Shown in pieces: positions 1 to 9,339 of a stretch of 64,000 nucleotides of DNA. Under the pieces are notes generated by a model that did no database searches, was not told the origin of the DNA, and saw only the letters and a program-made list of their open reading frames with translations. Location: the NCBI RefSeq assembly GCF_000425705.1, contig NZ_AUDY01000003.1, forward strand, positions 23,511 to 87,510. Direction: 5' to 3'. The stretch comes from Halobacillus kuroshimensis DSM 18393. Lineage in GTDB: Bacteria; Bacillota; Bacilli; Bacillales; Halobacillaceae. Made by a program: the position numbers and the translations under genes. Within the stretch, counting starts at the first letter, position 1. Each line of letters starts with the position of its first letter.

Positions 1-1427
1 TCCTGAAGGTCCGCTTTACTGTGCGGAGCGTATTGGTGGTCACAGGAATTACACATCCAGATTGGAAGCGGTGTTCCCCAGAAACGGTTCCGACCGATGT
101 TCCAGTCGACCATATTCTCAAGGAAGTTTCCGAAGCGTCCGTCTTTGATGTGATCCGGATGCCAGTCAACCTGCTGGTTGTTGGCAAGGAATTGATCCTT
201 CAATTCCGTCGTTTTGATGAACCAGCTTTCGATTGCGTAATAAAGAAGCGGTGAATCACAGCGCCAGCAGTGCGGATAGCTGTGCTCATACTTTTCTTTA
301 TGGAAAAGAAGTCCTTCATTAGCCAGGTACTTCACGATATCTACATCACAGTCTTTCACGAAACGGCCTTCGAATGGAGGGATATCTGCTGTGTAGCGTC
401 CCTGTCCGTCTACAACGTTAAAGAAGGAAAGGTTATGTTCTTTGACGAGGTTGTAGTCATCTTCCCCGTAGGCAGGTGCGATGTGAACAACACCTGTACC
501 GCTTTCGGCGTTGACGAAATCTGCTTCGACAACGAAATGACCACGCTCAGGCTTCACAAACGGGAATGGTGCTTCATAGGATACACCGCTGAACTCGCTT
601 CCTTTATGCTTGGATACGACCGTATAATCTTCTCCAAGATTTTTCTCAGCAAGAGCTTCAGCAACGATGTAAACTTCGCCGTCTTTTTCTGCTTTGATGT
701 AATCGAGATCCGCATGGACAGCCAGGGTAACGTTGGCCGGCAGTGTCCAAGGCGTCGTCGTCCAGCCAAGGAAGAATTCATTCTCTGTTCCTTTGACTTT
801 GAACTTCGCTGTCGCGGACAAGTCTTTCACATCTTCATAGCCCTGAGCCACTTCGTGGGAGCTCAATGTTGTCTGACAGCTCGGGCAGTACGGAGTAACC
901 CGGTGACCCTTGGATAGCAGATTGCGCTTATGAAGGTCACTGAGGATGTACCAGACGCTTTCAATATAACGATCCTGAAGCGTTACGTACGGATCATCCA
1001 TATCGAGCCAGTACCCGATGGATTCCGTGAATTCACGCCACTCTTTTTCATAGTTGAAGACACTTTCCTTACACTTCTCGATGAACTTCTCTACACCATA
1101 TTCCTCGATCTGCTGCTTTCCGGAAATACCGAGCTGCTTTTCAACTTCCAGTTCAACCGGAAGACCATGGGTATCCCAGCCGCCCTTACGCAGCACCTGA
1201 TAGCCCTGCATCGTTTTGTAACGGCCCACAAAGTCCTTGATGACCCGGCCGAGTACGTGACCCGCGTGCGGAAGTCCGTTCGCTGTCGGAGGTCCTTCAT
1301 AAAAAACGAAAGTTTCTGCGCCTTCGCGCTCATTCATGGAGCGTCGGAAGACATCTTCTTGTTTCCAGTAATCTTTGACACGATTCTCGCGGTCTAAGGC
1401 CGCTTCCTTCGTATTGACACTGCGCAT
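1..1427 (-). CDS. ileS: Isoleucyl-tRNA synthetase, type 2 (5' part only)
   Basis: Cytoplasmic class I synthetase that charges tRNA-Ile. About 475 N-terminal residues are visible and the gene runs off the left edge. The class I HXGH signature is present as HAGH within the segment [13 protein letters not shown], followed by the editing (CP1) region with the conserved [10 protein letters not shown] stretch. The segment [10 protein letters not shown] and the N-terminus match the eukaryote-like type 2 IleRS clade rather than the type 1 enzyme of B. subtilis. The start at 1427 follows the RBS AGGTGG at good spacing. A T-box leader and a SigA-type promoter lie directly upstream. Identity is very likely; the type 2 assignment rests on remembered family motifs. 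Confidence 0.95.
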   Translation of the reverse strand, partial: MRSVNTKEAALDRENRVKDYWKQEDVFRRSMNEREGAETFVFYEGPPTANGLPHAGHVLGRVIKDFVGRYKTMQGYQVLRKGGWDTHGLPVELEVEKQLGISGKQQIEEYGVEKFIEKCKESVFNYEKEWREFTESIGYWLDMDDPYVTLQDRYIESVWYILSDLHKRNLLSKGHRVTPYCPSCQTTLSSHEVAQGYEDVKDLSATAKFKVKGTENEFFLGWTTTPWTLPANVTLAVHADLDYIKAEKDGEVYIVAEALAEKNLGEDYTVVSKHKGSEFSGVSYEAPFPFVKPERGHFVVEADFVNAESGTGVVHIAPAYGEDDYNLVKEHNLSFFNVVDGQGRYTADIPPFEGRFVKDCDVDIVKYLANEGLLFHKEKYEHSYPHCWRCDSPLLYYAIESWFIKTTELKDQFLANNQQVDWHPDHIKDGRFGNFLENMVDWNIGRNRFWGTPLPIWMCNSCDHQYAPHSKADLQ

Positions 1428-1492
1428 TTCTTCCACCTCTTACCCTTTTATTTTGTATAGATAATCACATGGGACACAACTGGATACAGTTT

Positions 1493-1716
1493 CCCTGAAA
1501 AAACAAAAAATCCGCCCCTGTATGAAAACAGGGACGGATGTTCATTCCGCGGTACCACCCATATTCCGTGCAGATCCAGCCGCACGGCGCTCGGTAAAAA
1601 ACGGATAACGGCCGTCAGCCGGTTCCACCTACTCTCAATCATTTCAGCAGAACTTCTCAGGGATGATCTTCAACCGATTCCGCCGTCGCTTTCCACCAGC
1701 CAGCGACTCTCTACAG
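1493..1716 (-). promoter_or_regulatory. T-box leader of ileS
   Basis: On the minus strand the leader shows the T-box sequence GGGTGGTACCGCGGAA (about 1545-1560), a G+C-rich terminator hairpin (arms near 1511-1518 and 1531-1538) followed by a U-run, and a Stem I region beginning near 1715. Adjacent AUC triplets (complement of 1662-1667) can serve as the isoleucine specifier. Uncharged tRNA-Ile should favour the antiterminator and switch on ileS. Confidence 0.93.
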
Positions 1717-1769
1717 GTCAGGTGATCGATTTACTCTTCCCGTCAATGAAACTATACGTATCTTCTCTA

Positions 1770-1798
1770 ATCGTACAATGGAACGTCAGGGATGTCAA
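1770..1798 (-). promoter_or_regulatory. SigA promoter of the T-box-ileS unit
   Basis: Minus strand TTGACA (1793-1798), 17-bp spacer, TACGAT (1770-1775). It is correctly placed about 50 bp upstream of T-box Stem I. Confidence 0.85.
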
Positions 1799-1896
1799 AA
1801 AGTTTCTTACCCCCATCTTCGCCCATTCCCTCTTGGATTATACGTGTGGATTTCACTTTACACCCCCACTGATTTTTTGTCATTTTTTACGATTGG

Positions 1897-1935
1897 ATCT
1901 TTGATTTGTTGTGGTTATCACAGCAGATCAAAGAT
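1897..1935. promoter_or_regulatory. Inverted repeat upstream of the methyltransferase
   Basis: Perfect 9-bp arms ATCTTTGAT (1897-1905) and ATCAAAGAT (1927-1935) are separated by 21 bases. There is no U-run on either side, so an operator is more likely than a terminator. Function unknown. Confidence 0.4.
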
Positions 1936-2003
1936 TGGTATTATCCAAAACCCATGCTTCGGATTACACTATAAGCAACTCCATTGAAGGAAGGATGTCT
2001 GGG

Positions 2004-2780
2004 ATGAAAAATGAACAGAAACGGCGTGTACAGGAAACTTTCTCAAAAAACAAAGAGGCGTATGTTCAAAGCACCACCCATAACAATCCTGATGATTTGA
2101 AACTGTTGGTCGAATGGCTGCAGCCGGAACAACACTGGAGGGTGCTCGATGCAGCCACAGGCGGCGGTCATGTGGCCAAGGCTGTGCAGCCGTTCGTGCA
2201 CCGTGTATATGCGGCAGATCTGACAAAGGAAATGCTCCAGAACACAGCCGCCCACCTTTCCAGCATCGCTGATATGGCGTTTATTATAGCGGATGCTGAA
2301 GAGCTTCCTTTTCTTGACGATTACTTCGATGCGGTCACCTGCCGGATTGCTCCCCATCACTTTCCTGAACCCGATACCTTTGTATCGGAAGTCTCCCGCG
2401 TCCTGAAACCCGGCGGCCGCTTCCTCATGATTGATAACACAGCACCTGAAGATGATCAGCTTGACCATTTTTACAACGCTCTTGAAAAAAGGAGGGACCC
2501 CACCCACGTCCGTGCCTTGAAGGTATCGGAATGGGAAGCCTTATTCAACGACCAATCGCTGATCGTGAAGAAACACTTGAAACGGCAGAAGACCCTCCCC
2601 TTTTCGTCGTGGGTGACACGCACCCAGTCCTGTCCTGTTGAACAGCGCGCGATAGAACAGGCTTTATTGTCGGCCGACACCAATACCAAGGCCTACTTTT
2701 CCATTACATCGTCAGATTCAGGTGTTGAACATTTTTCCGTCGACGAGTATATGGTTCTTGTAGAAAAAGGTTCCTGCTAA
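2004..2780 (+). CDS. Class I SAM-dependent methyltransferase (UbiE/Methyltransf_11 type)
   Basis: A 258-residue cytoplasmic methyltransferase of unknown substrate. SAM-binding motif I is visible as VLDAATGGGHVA, then an acidic motif near YAADLT, a motif II-like DAVTCRIAPHHF and the post-motif LKPGGRFLMID. I chose the ATG at 2004 because the RBS AAGGAAGG (1987-1994) lies 9 bases upstream; an in-frame ATG at 1995 is too close to it. The gene stands alone between divergent ileS and the oxidase operon. It resembles the YcgJ-like methyltransferases of bacilli. The 9-bp inverted repeat at 1897-1935 lies in its upstream region. Confidence 0.85.
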   Translation: MKNEQKRRVQETFSKNKEAYVQSTTHNNPDDLKLLVEWLQPEQHWRVLDAATGGGHVAKAVQPFVHRVYAADLTKEMLQNTAAHLSSIADMAFIIADAEELPFLDDYFDAVTCRIAPHHFPEPDTFVSEVSRVLKPGGRFLMIDNTAPEDDQLDHFYNALEKRRDPTHVRALKVSEWEALFNDQSLIVKKHLKRQKTLPFSSWVTRTQSCPVEQRAIEQALLSADTNTKAYFSITSSDSGVEHFSVDEYMVLVEKGSC

Positions 2781-2850
2781 CGAATAATCCTCCACCTCAT
2801 AGGAAGAATAACCAAAGGATAATGAAACTTGTTGTGAGGTGGGAAATCAA

Positions 2851-4176
2851 ATGGATATCGTCGTCATGGCCCGTGCCCTTTTCGGAACTTCCCTGGGCTT
2901 CCATATCATCTATGCCACCATCGGTGTAGGACTTCCTGTGATGATCATCATAGCGGAAGTTATGTATTTCATTAAAAAAGACAGTGATTATGCACTGCTG
3001 GCGAGAAGATGGACGAAGGCCTTCGCCATCCTGCTTGCTGTATCGATCGCATCCGGAACGATTGTAGGCGTTATGATTTCCCTGCTGTTTCCTGACTTCA
3101 TGGAAATCGTCGGCCAGGTCATCGCCCTGCCGTTCCAGATGGAGATTTTCGCTTTCCTGATTGAAGCGGTTTTCATGTCGATTTACTTATATGCGGCGGA
3201 CCGCCTGCCGCCGACGCTCCGTCTTGTAAGCATCATCTCTGTTGCTCTTGGAGCGACTGCGTCGGCCATACTGATCACCGATGTCCATGCCTGGATGAAC
3301 ACCCCGGCGGGCTTCCGTATGCTTCCAAACGGGGAAATTACAGATATTGATACGTGGGCGGCCTTTTTCAACCCGAGCTTCGGGGTCACGGCCATCCATG
3401 TCACCCTTTCCGCCTACATGACCGTCGCTTTTCTTGTGGCTTCCGTGGCTGCGCTCCGTTTGATGAAGTCGAAAATCACCGACCAGGAGCGGGCCTATCA
3501 TAAAAAAGCGTTGATGATCGCCCTTTATTTCGGCGCGTTGATGTCTTTAGGGACAGCAATCAACGGCCACGAAACCGCTCAAATGCTCCATGAATACAAC
3601 CCAAGAAAACTGGCAGCTGCTGAAGGGTTATTCGAGACCCAGCGTTATGCCCCGCTTTCTGTCGGAGGCTACACGTCCCTTGAGGACCAGCGGGTGAAGT
3701 ACGCCATTGAAATTCCATACGGACTGAGCTTCCTTGCCGGTGACCGGCTTGATACCGAAGTGATTGGTCTGAATGAATACCCGCAGGAGCTGTGGCCGCC
3801 ATTGTATGTCCATATTTTGTTCAATGTCATGGTCGGCATCGGTACTGTCCTGATTGCCGTCGCTTTTGCCGCCTTGTTCTGGAAACTCGTCCTAAAAAAA
3901 GAGTTTCCCGGATGGATTCTCGCCATCCTTGTCGTCAGCGGACCGCTGGCTTTGCTGGCAATCGAAGCTGGCTGGTGCTTCAGCTGTATCGGACGTCAGC
4001 CCTGGACGATTACAGACGTCTTGAGAACAGGGGAAGCTGCAACAAAATCCAAAAGTGTCGGTTTTCTCTTTTACTTGTTCATGAGTTTGTACATCACTCT
4101 GTTGTTCGTCACAGGATTCGTCCTTCGGTTCTATTTCAAGAGAAACCCTGTCAGCCGGGACTTGAGCTCTCAATAA
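2851..4176 (+). CDS. Cytochrome bd-type quinol oxidase subunit I (CydA/YthA-like), Cys in place of a heme ligand
   Basis: Membrane subunit I (441 residues) of a bd-type terminal oxidase that reduces oxygen with quinol electrons. The start at 2851 follows GAGGTGG with 8-base spacing. Visible conserved residues: His18 (N-terminal heme ligand), the ExxxxxxE pair in the third helix (MEIFAFLIEA), His183 and Met327 (expected heme b558 axial ligands), and GRQPW at 381-385. The residue three before that Arg, normally the Glu ligand of heme b595 in E. coli and Geobacillus enzymes, is Cys379 here. The Q-loop is short, as in the YthA/Geobacillus type. Operon with subunit II 24 bp downstream. The family is clear; the heme content is uncertain. 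Confidence 0.9.
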   Translation: MDIVVMARALFGTSLGFHIIYATIGVGLPVMIIIAEVMYFIKKDSDYALLARRWTKAFAILLAVSIASGTIVGVMISLLFPDFMEIVGQVIALPFQMEIFAFLIEAVFMSIYLYAADRLPPTLRLVSIISVALGATASAILITDVHAWMNTPAGFRMLPNGEITDIDTWAAFFNPSFGVTAIHVTLSAYMTVAFLVASVAALRLMKSKITDQERAYHKKALMIALYFGALMSLGTAINGHETAQMLHEYNPRKLAAAEGLFETQRYAPLSVGGYTSLEDQRVKYAIEIPYGLSFLAGDRLDTEVIGLNEYPQELWPPLYVHILFNVMVGIGTVLIAVAFAALFWKLVLKKEFPGWILAILVVSGPLALLAIEAGWCFSCIGRQPWTITDVLRTGEAATKSKSVGFLFYLFMSLYITLLFVTGFVLRFYFKRNPVSRDLSSQ

Positions 4177-4200
4177 AGGCAGAGAAAGGAAGAACTTTTT

Positions 4201-5226
4201 ATGGAAGCTTCAACACTGGCCGTCACCATTCTGTGGAGCCTGCTGTTCATTTACGCAATGCTCGGATCTCTTGATTTCGGGGCAGGGTTCTGGGGGATGA
4301 TTTATGGAAAAAGTGAGGAAAAAAGCGCCGCCCAGATTGCCAACCGCTTTTTATCTCCGACGTGGGAGGTCACCAATGTATTCCTCGTCATCTTCGTCGT
4401 TTCAGTGGTCACGTTTTTCCCTTATGCAACGACGCTTCTGAGCAGTGTCCTGCTCGTTCCTGTCGCGCTCGGACTGCTGCTCCTGACGATCCGGACCACC
4501 TTTATGGTGTTCCAGCACTATGCAGGGAAATTTGTCGGGCTCCTTCGTGTCACCTCCGGGGTCACAGGTTTGATCATTCCTGCCCTGCTCGTCAGTATTC
4601 TGCCGATTACCCTTGGGGGATTCATCAGCTTTGAGGATGACTACCCGCGGTTGGAATACGGAGAGCTTCTGACCCATCCGACGCTGTACATGCACGTATT
4701 GTTCGGTCTATCCACCGAGTTGTTTATTTCAGCGGTTTTTTTAATGGACTATGCCAAGGAAGCTGAAGACTGGGATGCGTATGATACATTCAGAAAGCAC
4801 GCCCTGTGGCTCGGACCTGTCAGCATCGCCGTCGCCATGCTGACGATCGGAACATTTCCTGAGGAAGCTGGTTGGATTGTTGATAATATTGAGCAGAATT
4901 GGCTCATTTTCGGCCTTTCCCTGTTGTTTTTCCTGATCGGCTATGTTCTTTTGTTTTTGAAAAAACCGGACGGAAGAAAGGGACGGGCCCGCCCTGCCGT
5001 CATCATGATCGTGCTGCAGTACGGATTCGCTATTTATGCGTACGGATCCGCCCACCTGCCGTACTTGATTTACCCGGATTTAACAGTCAGCGATGGGTTC
5101 ACCAACGCTTCCACCTTTTACCCCATGCTGATCGTCTATGCTGTCGGTTTCGGGATTTTGATTCCAGCCTTCTATTTATTCTGGAGATTGTTCCTGAAAG
5201 ACCGGCGCTACTTAAAGCAGCAGTAA
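4201..5226 (+). CDS. Cytochrome bd-type quinol oxidase subunit II (CydB/YthB-like)
   Basis: Integral membrane subunit II (341 residues, multiple hydrophobic helices) that pairs with the upstream subunit I. The N-terminus has the typical LFIYAMLGSLDFGAGFW segment of CydB (first helix followed by LDFGxG). The RBS AAGGAAG precedes the ATG at 4201. The gene ends before a strong terminator, so the two subunits form a bicistronic operon. No accessory CydX-like ORF is evident. The cydDC assembly transporter genes lie 40 kb away at 45-48 kb rather than next door. Confidence 0.92.
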   Translation: MEASTLAVTILWSLLFIYAMLGSLDFGAGFWGMIYGKSEEKSAAQIANRFLSPTWEVTNVFLVIFVVSVVTFFPYATTLLSSVLLVPVALGLLLLTIRTTFMVFQHYAGKFVGLLRVTSGVTGLIIPALLVSILPITLGGFISFEDDYPRLEYGELLTHPTLYMHVLFGLSTELFISAVFLMDYAKEAEDWDAYDTFRKHALWLGPVSIAVAMLTIGTFPEEAGWIVDNIEQNWLIFGLSLLFFLIGYVLLFLKKPDGRKGRARPAVIMIVLQYGFAIYAYGSAHLPYLIYPDLTVSDGFTNASTFYPMLIVYAVGFGILIPAFYLFWRLFLKDRRYLKQQ

Positions 5227-5232
5227 GCACAT

Positions 5233-5267
5233 GCAGCCACTTCCCTGCGGGGATGGCTGCTTTTTTT
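5233..5267 (+). terminator. Intrinsic terminator after the oxidase operon
   Basis: GCAGCCA (5233-5239) pairs with TGGCTGC (5254-5260), followed by seven T. Confidence 0.9.
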
Positions 5268-5319
5268 GTTTACCCACTTTCTGTAAGAGGGTACTGAACT
5301 ACAAAAAAGGAGAAACGCT

Positions 5320-6288
5320 ATGACAGAACTATCGAACTCCTATTTGGAAGAAGCTATTGAGGACAGCCGTCCCTATGCTTCTCAAGGAAAGGTGAATATG
5401 AACCTTCCTGATTACGGGGAGGCAAATAAAGACTTCCTCGGCGTCAGCATCATCACGACAGACGGCTCGTGCTACAGCGCCGGGGATCATGATCAATACA
5501 TTCCGATGCAGAGTACCTCAAAAGTCATCAGCTTGATGCTTGCTCTCCAGGACTTCGGAAAGGACCGTGTTTTTCAAACCGTAGGAATGGAGCCGATGGG
5601 AGATTTCTTCAATTCCATCAGCCAGCTGGAGTCCTATGACACAAGCAAACCTTTCAACCCGATGATTAACGCAGGCGCTATCGCTACAGCTTCCCTTATT
5701 AAAGAACAGAGCGTGGAAAACCGGTTCGACCGCTATATGAATTTCTTAAAGAAAATCACCAGCAACGATCATCTTGAAATGAGCGGAGAGATGTACGAAG
5801 CAGAAAAGGCGAACGGCTCGCGCAACCGTTCCCTCGCCTACTTTATGCACAGTACAGGCACACTTGTAACCGATGTCGAAGAAGCGCTGGATTTATACTA
5901 TCGTATGAATGCAGTCATGATGTGCTGTCATGACTTTGCCCGGGTCGGCTTGTTCCTTGCTAAAGGCGGCCTCGATCCAGATACGGAAGAAAGCTTGATT
6001 CCCGCCCACCACCTAAGAACCGTAAAAGCCATCATGATGACCTCCGGGATGTACAACTCCTCCGGCCACTACGCAGTCGAAGCTGGATTCCCATGTAAAA
6101 GCGGAGTATCCGGGAGCATCATCGGTACGGTGCCTGGAAGAATGGGAATCGGCGTCGTCGGCCCTGCCATTGATGAAAAGGGAAACAGCACAGCCGGCGG
6201 CGCTTTAATCAAAAAATTGTCCAGGGACCTGGAATTGAATATGTTCGGCATAGAAAATACAGAAAGGACGAAGGACCATGCCTTTTGA
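5320..6288 (+). CDS. glsA: Glutaminase A
   Basis: Hydrolyses glutamine to glutamate and ammonia in the cytoplasm. The 322-residue protein has the serine-beta-lactamase-like SxxK catalytic pair (Ser65, Lys68 within MQSTSK), the PFNPMINAGAIA segment, and the C-terminal KSGVSGSIIG stretch typical of the family. It is slightly longer than the usual 305-310 residues. The RBS AAAGGAG precedes the ATG. Its last 11 bases overlap the start of the DUF4385 gene, which suggests translational coupling. Glutaminases in some bacteria support acid or osmotic tolerance through glutamate; that role here is inference. Confidence 0.95.
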   Translation: MTELSNSYLEEAIEDSRPYASQGKVNMNLPDYGEANKDFLGVSIITTDGSCYSAGDHDQYIPMQSTSKVISLMLALQDFGKDRVFQTVGMEPMGDFFNSISQLESYDTSKPFNPMINAGAIATASLIKEQSVENRFDRYMNFLKKITSNDHLEMSGEMYEAEKANGSRNRSLAYFMHSTGTLVTDVEEALDLYYRMNAVMMCCHDFARVGLFLAKGGLDPDTEESLIPAHHLRTVKAIMMTSGMYNSSGHYAVEAGFPCKSGVSGSIIGTVPGRMGIGVVGPAIDEKGNSTAGGALIKKLSRDLELNMFGIENTERTKDHAF

Positions 6289-6724
6289 TTACGATTTAGA
6301 TTTTGATTCCATTGATTTCAGAGAAGAACCCGAAAAATACCGCGTCGGGCGCGGCGAACAGGGTGTGCTTCTCGTCGAACCCTACAAAAGTGAAATTCTG
6401 CAGCACTGGCGCTTTAAAACACCGGAAATCGCAAAAGAGTCGTCAGAAAAAATCTACGCCATGTTCGAAGAGTATAAGAAAAACGATGATTTCATCGGCA
6501 TGGATATGGCCCGTAAATTCCTCCAGATGGGGTATACACGCTCGCGCCGGTACGCCAATTACAAAGGTGGAAAAAAATACGATGACGATGGAGACATCAA
6601 CGACCGTGACATGGATGAGGAAAAAGCAGAATCAGCCCGGATTTTCGAAGAGAAATGGATCAAAGCCCGCGAGGATGAAGAATACCTTGAGAAAAAACGG
6701 ACCCACCAAAAGGAATTCGGATAA
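6278..6724 (+). CDS. DUF4385 family protein
   Basis: A 148-residue soluble, highly charged protein without signal peptide or membrane segment. The N-terminal FDYDLDFDSIDFRE and the central RYANYKGGKKY are typical of DUF4385, a family without known function in bacteria and phages. The ATG at 6278 lies inside the glsA 3' end behind AGAAAGGACGAAGG, so its translation is probably coupled to glsA. The C-terminal third is rich in Glu and Lys and likely helical. No clear terminator follows it before the S-box promoter at 6769. Confidence 0.85.
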   Translation: MPFDYDLDFDSIDFREEPEKYRVGRGEQGVLLVEPYKSEILQHWRFKTPEIAKESSEKIYAMFEEYKKNDDFIGMDMARKFLQMGYTRSRRYANYKGGKKYDDDGDINDRDMDEEKAESARIFEEKWIKAREDEEYLEKKRTHQKEFG

Positions 6725-6768
6725 AACAGGACGTTTCGATTAAAATTGAAAAATCTTCCGCATGCATA

Positions 6769-6797
6769 TTGTCAAAACTTTCTGAGTAGTGTAGAGT
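6769..6797 (+). promoter_or_regulatory. SigA promoter of the methionine operon
   Basis: TTGTCA (6769-6774), 17-bp spacer, TAGAGT (6792-6797), about 35 bp before the S-box P1 helix. Confidence 0.75.
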
Positions 6798-6831
6798 AGT
6801 CATCAACATTTACATGAACTTACAATTATAT

Positions 6832-6991
6832 TCTTATCGAGAGAGGCAGAGGGACTGGCCCTGTGAAGCCTCAGCAACCCCTGGTATCGACCAGAAGGGT
6901 GCTAACTCCAGCAAGTTGTTGATCAACTTGAAAGATAAGAAGAAGCCTTGGATATCCAGGACGCCTTCTTCTTAGAGAAGGCGTCCTTTTT
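6832..6991 (+). promoter_or_regulatory. SAM-I (S-box) riboswitch with terminator
   Basis: The P1 strand CTTATC (6833-6838) pairs with GATAAG (6934-6939). The core carries the hallmark AGAGGCAGAGGGACTGGC, GAAGCCTCAGCAACC and GAAGGGTGCTAACTCC segments. The terminator arms AGGACGCCTTCT and AGAAGGCGTCCT end in TTTTT near 6987-6991. SAM binding should stop transcription of the four downstream methionine genes. Confidence 0.97.
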
Positions 6992-7045
6992 CGTCTTCAC
7001 GCTTCTTCCTCTCTTGATCAGTTCATAAACGAAAGGAGTATTTTT

Positions 7046-8161
7046 ATGTGTCACACGGAAACAAAATTCGTCCAGACAGGAAACCAGCGGAACGAACCGT
7101 ACGGAGCGATCAATCCACCGGTTTACTTTTCCACCCCTTACCGCCACCCCGGGCTCGGGGAATCTACAGGATTTGATTATACGCGGACGGGCAACCCGAC
7201 AAGAAAAATCCTTGAAGCATCCATCGCCGATATCGAAGAAGGTGACGCAGGTTTTGCATTCAGTTCAGGAATGTCCGCCATCCAGACCGTCCTCTCCCTA
7301 TTCCGGGAGGGTGATGAAATTCTCGTATCCGAAGATTTATACGGGGGAACCTACCGCTTATTTGAACATATGAAGGAGCGTTATCGTCTACAGTTCACCT
7401 ACCTGGAAAACGAAAAGCTGAATGACCTCCCTTCTTATGTGACCGAACGTACGAAAGCCGTTTACATTGAAACCCCGACAAACCCGCTCATGCACCAAAC
7501 CGACATCAAGCAGATGGCCGGACTTGCAAAAGAACATGACCTCCTGCTGATTGTCGATAACACCCTTTACACACCGGCCCTTCAACAGCCGTTGAAGGAT
7601 GGAGCGGACATCGTCATTCACAGCGCGACGAAATATTTGGCTGGACATAACGATGTTCTGGCCGGACTTCTTGTCAGTAAAGGAACAGACATCAGCGAAA
7701 AGCTCGCTTTTCATCAGAATACATCCGGGGCTGTCCTGTCGCCGTTCGACTCCTGGCTCGTCATGCGCGGCATGAAAACCCTGCCTCTACGGATGAGGCA
7801 GCATGAAGGCAACGCCAAAGCCGTCGTTCGATTCCTGGAGGATCATCCATGTGTGAGTGATATTTTCTACCCAGGAAAAGGCGGCATGGTGTCCTTCCGG
7901 CTAAAGGAAGAAGATTGGATCGACCCTTTTCTAAGAGGATTGAATTTAATCAGTTTCGCGGAAAGTCTCGGAGGTGTGGAGAGCTTCATCACCTACCCCG
8001 CCACCCAGACCCATGCCGATATCCCTGAAGAAGAACGCGTCCGCTACGGCGTGTGCAATAAACTGCTCCGTTTTTCCGTAGGCGTGGAGCATATCGATGA
8101 TCTTTTGACAGATCTTCAATCTACTTTGAGTCAATTACCTAAGGAGGAATCCGTCCAATGA
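7046..8161 (+). CDS. metI: Cystathionine gamma-synthase / O-acylhomoserine sulfhydrylase
   Basis: PLP enzyme of the Cys/Met metabolism family (371 residues). It joins an activated homoserine ester with cysteine (or sulfide) to form cystathionine (or homocysteine). Visible family motifs: YTRTGNPTR near the N-terminus, SSGMSAIQT, IETPTNP, VDNT, and the PLP-lysine segment HSATKYLAGH. The RBS AAAGGAG precedes the ATG at 7046. It is the first gene after the S-box and overlaps metC by ATGA (8158-8161). Substrate choice (acetyl or succinyl ester) cannot be read from sequence alone. Confidence 0.92.
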   Translation: MCHTETKFVQTGNQRNEPYGAINPPVYFSTPYRHPGLGESTGFDYTRTGNPTRKILEASIADIEEGDAGFAFSSGMSAIQTVLSLFREGDEILVSEDLYGGTYRLFEHMKERYRLQFTYLENEKLNDLPSYVTERTKAVYIETPTNPLMHQTDIKQMAGLAKEHDLLLIVDNTLYTPALQQPLKDGADIVIHSATKYLAGHNDVLAGLLVSKGTDISEKLAFHQNTSGAVLSPFDSWLVMRGMKTLPLRMRQHEGNAKAVVRFLEDHPCVSDIFYPGKGGMVSFRLKEEDWIDPFLRGLNLISFAESLGGVESFITYPATQTHADIPEEERVRYGVCNKLLRFSVGVEHIDDLLTDLQSTLSQLPKEESVQ

Positions 8162-9339
8162 ATACCCATTCCCTGCAGACCCGCCTGCTTCACAACGACC
8201 AGAAGTTCGATCCGCAGACCGGAGCGGTGAGTGTCCCGATCCAACAGTCCTCAACCTTTCACCAACAGGATTTTGACACACCTGGAGATTACGACTACAG
8301 CCGGTCGGGAAACCCGACAAGAACAGCGTTGGAAGAGACGATCGCCGGCCTTGAAAACGGCACGAAAGGCTTTGCTTTCGCCTCCGGAATGGCAGCGATC
8401 TCCACAGCATTCATGCTTTTATCCAAAGGGGATCACATCGTTATAACCAAGGACGTATACGGGGGGACTTTCCGAATGATCCACGATGTTCTCCACCGCT
8501 TTGGAATCGATCACACCTTTGTTGACATGACCGATCTGCATGAAGTGGCTACAGCCATAAAGCCGAATACGAAGCTGTTATATATTGAAACTCCTTCCAA
8601 TCCAACACTTGAAATCACTGATATAAGTGCAGTGGCAAAACTCGCCAAAGCGAACAACTGCCTCACCTTTGTCGATAACACCTTTATGACACCAGCCCTG
8701 CAGCGTCCGCTCGACCTTGGCGCCGATCTTGTCCTCCATAGTGCAACAAAGTTCATTGCCGGACACAGTGACGTCGTCGCCGGGTTAGCCGTGACCAACA
8801 GGAAAGACGTCGCAGAGGCTCTTTCTTTTCTACAGAATTCTTTCGGATCTATTCTGGGCGCACACGATTGCTGGCTCGTGCTCCGCGGCCTGAAGACACT
8901 CCACTGCCGAATCACCCAATCATCTCAATCAGCGGCAAAAGTCGCAGAAGCTTTATCCAGTCACCCTCTGGTCGAGCACGTGTACTATCCAGGCTTCCGC
9001 TGTCATCCGGGGAATTCCACCCACACGTATCAATCCGACGGGTATGGAGCCGTTCTATCTTTCCGCCTCCGTGACGAGGAGGCTGTCCGTCAATTCACAA
9101 AAGCTGTCGAAATTCCGGTGTATGCCGTAAGTCTTGGAGCTGTCGAGTCGATCTTATCGTACCCGGCGCGGATGTCCCATGCCTCCATGCCTAAGGAGGA
9201 ACGGGCCAAACGCGGCATCACAGACGGACTGCTGCGTTTATCGGTCGGATTGGAAAAACCGGAGGACCTGATCGCTGACTTTTCGCAGGCTTTGAACCAA
9301 ATCGAACGGACTGCTGAAGTCAGGAGGGTGAGTATATGA
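8158..9339 (+). CDS. metC: Cystathionine beta-lyase
   Basis: PLP enzyme (393 residues) cleaving cystathionine to homocysteine, pyruvate and ammonia. Paralogous to the preceding gene, with [36 protein letters not shown] and the PLP-lysine segment [12 protein letters not shown]. The assignment as lyase rather than synthase follows the metI-metC gene order known in bacilli and is not certain from motifs alone. Translationally coupled on both sides by ATGA overlaps with metI and the downstream yitJ-type gene. Confidence 0.9.
   Translation: MNTHSLQTRLLHNDQKFDPQTGAVSVPIQQSSTFHQQDFDTPGDYDYSRSGNPTRTALEETIAGLENGTKGFAFASGMAAISTAFMLLSKGDHIVITKDVYGGTFRMIHDVLHRFGIDHTFVDMTDLHEVATAIKPNTKLLYIETPSNPTLEITDISAVAKLAKANNCLTFVDNTFMTPALQRPLDLGADLVLHSATKFIAGHSDVVAGLAVTNRKDVAEALSFLQNSFGSILGAHDCWLVLRGLKTLHCRITQSSQSAAKVAEALSSHPLVEHVYYPGFRCHPGNSTHTYQSDGYGAVLSFRLRDEEAVRQFTKAVEIPVYAVSLGAVESILSYPARMSHASMPKEERAKRGITDGLLRLSVGLEKPEDLIADFSQALNQIERTAEVRRVSI

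Noticed and set aside
270..917. Long plus-strand open frame
   Set aside because: It is antisense to ileS, whose conserved domains are clear on the minus strand.
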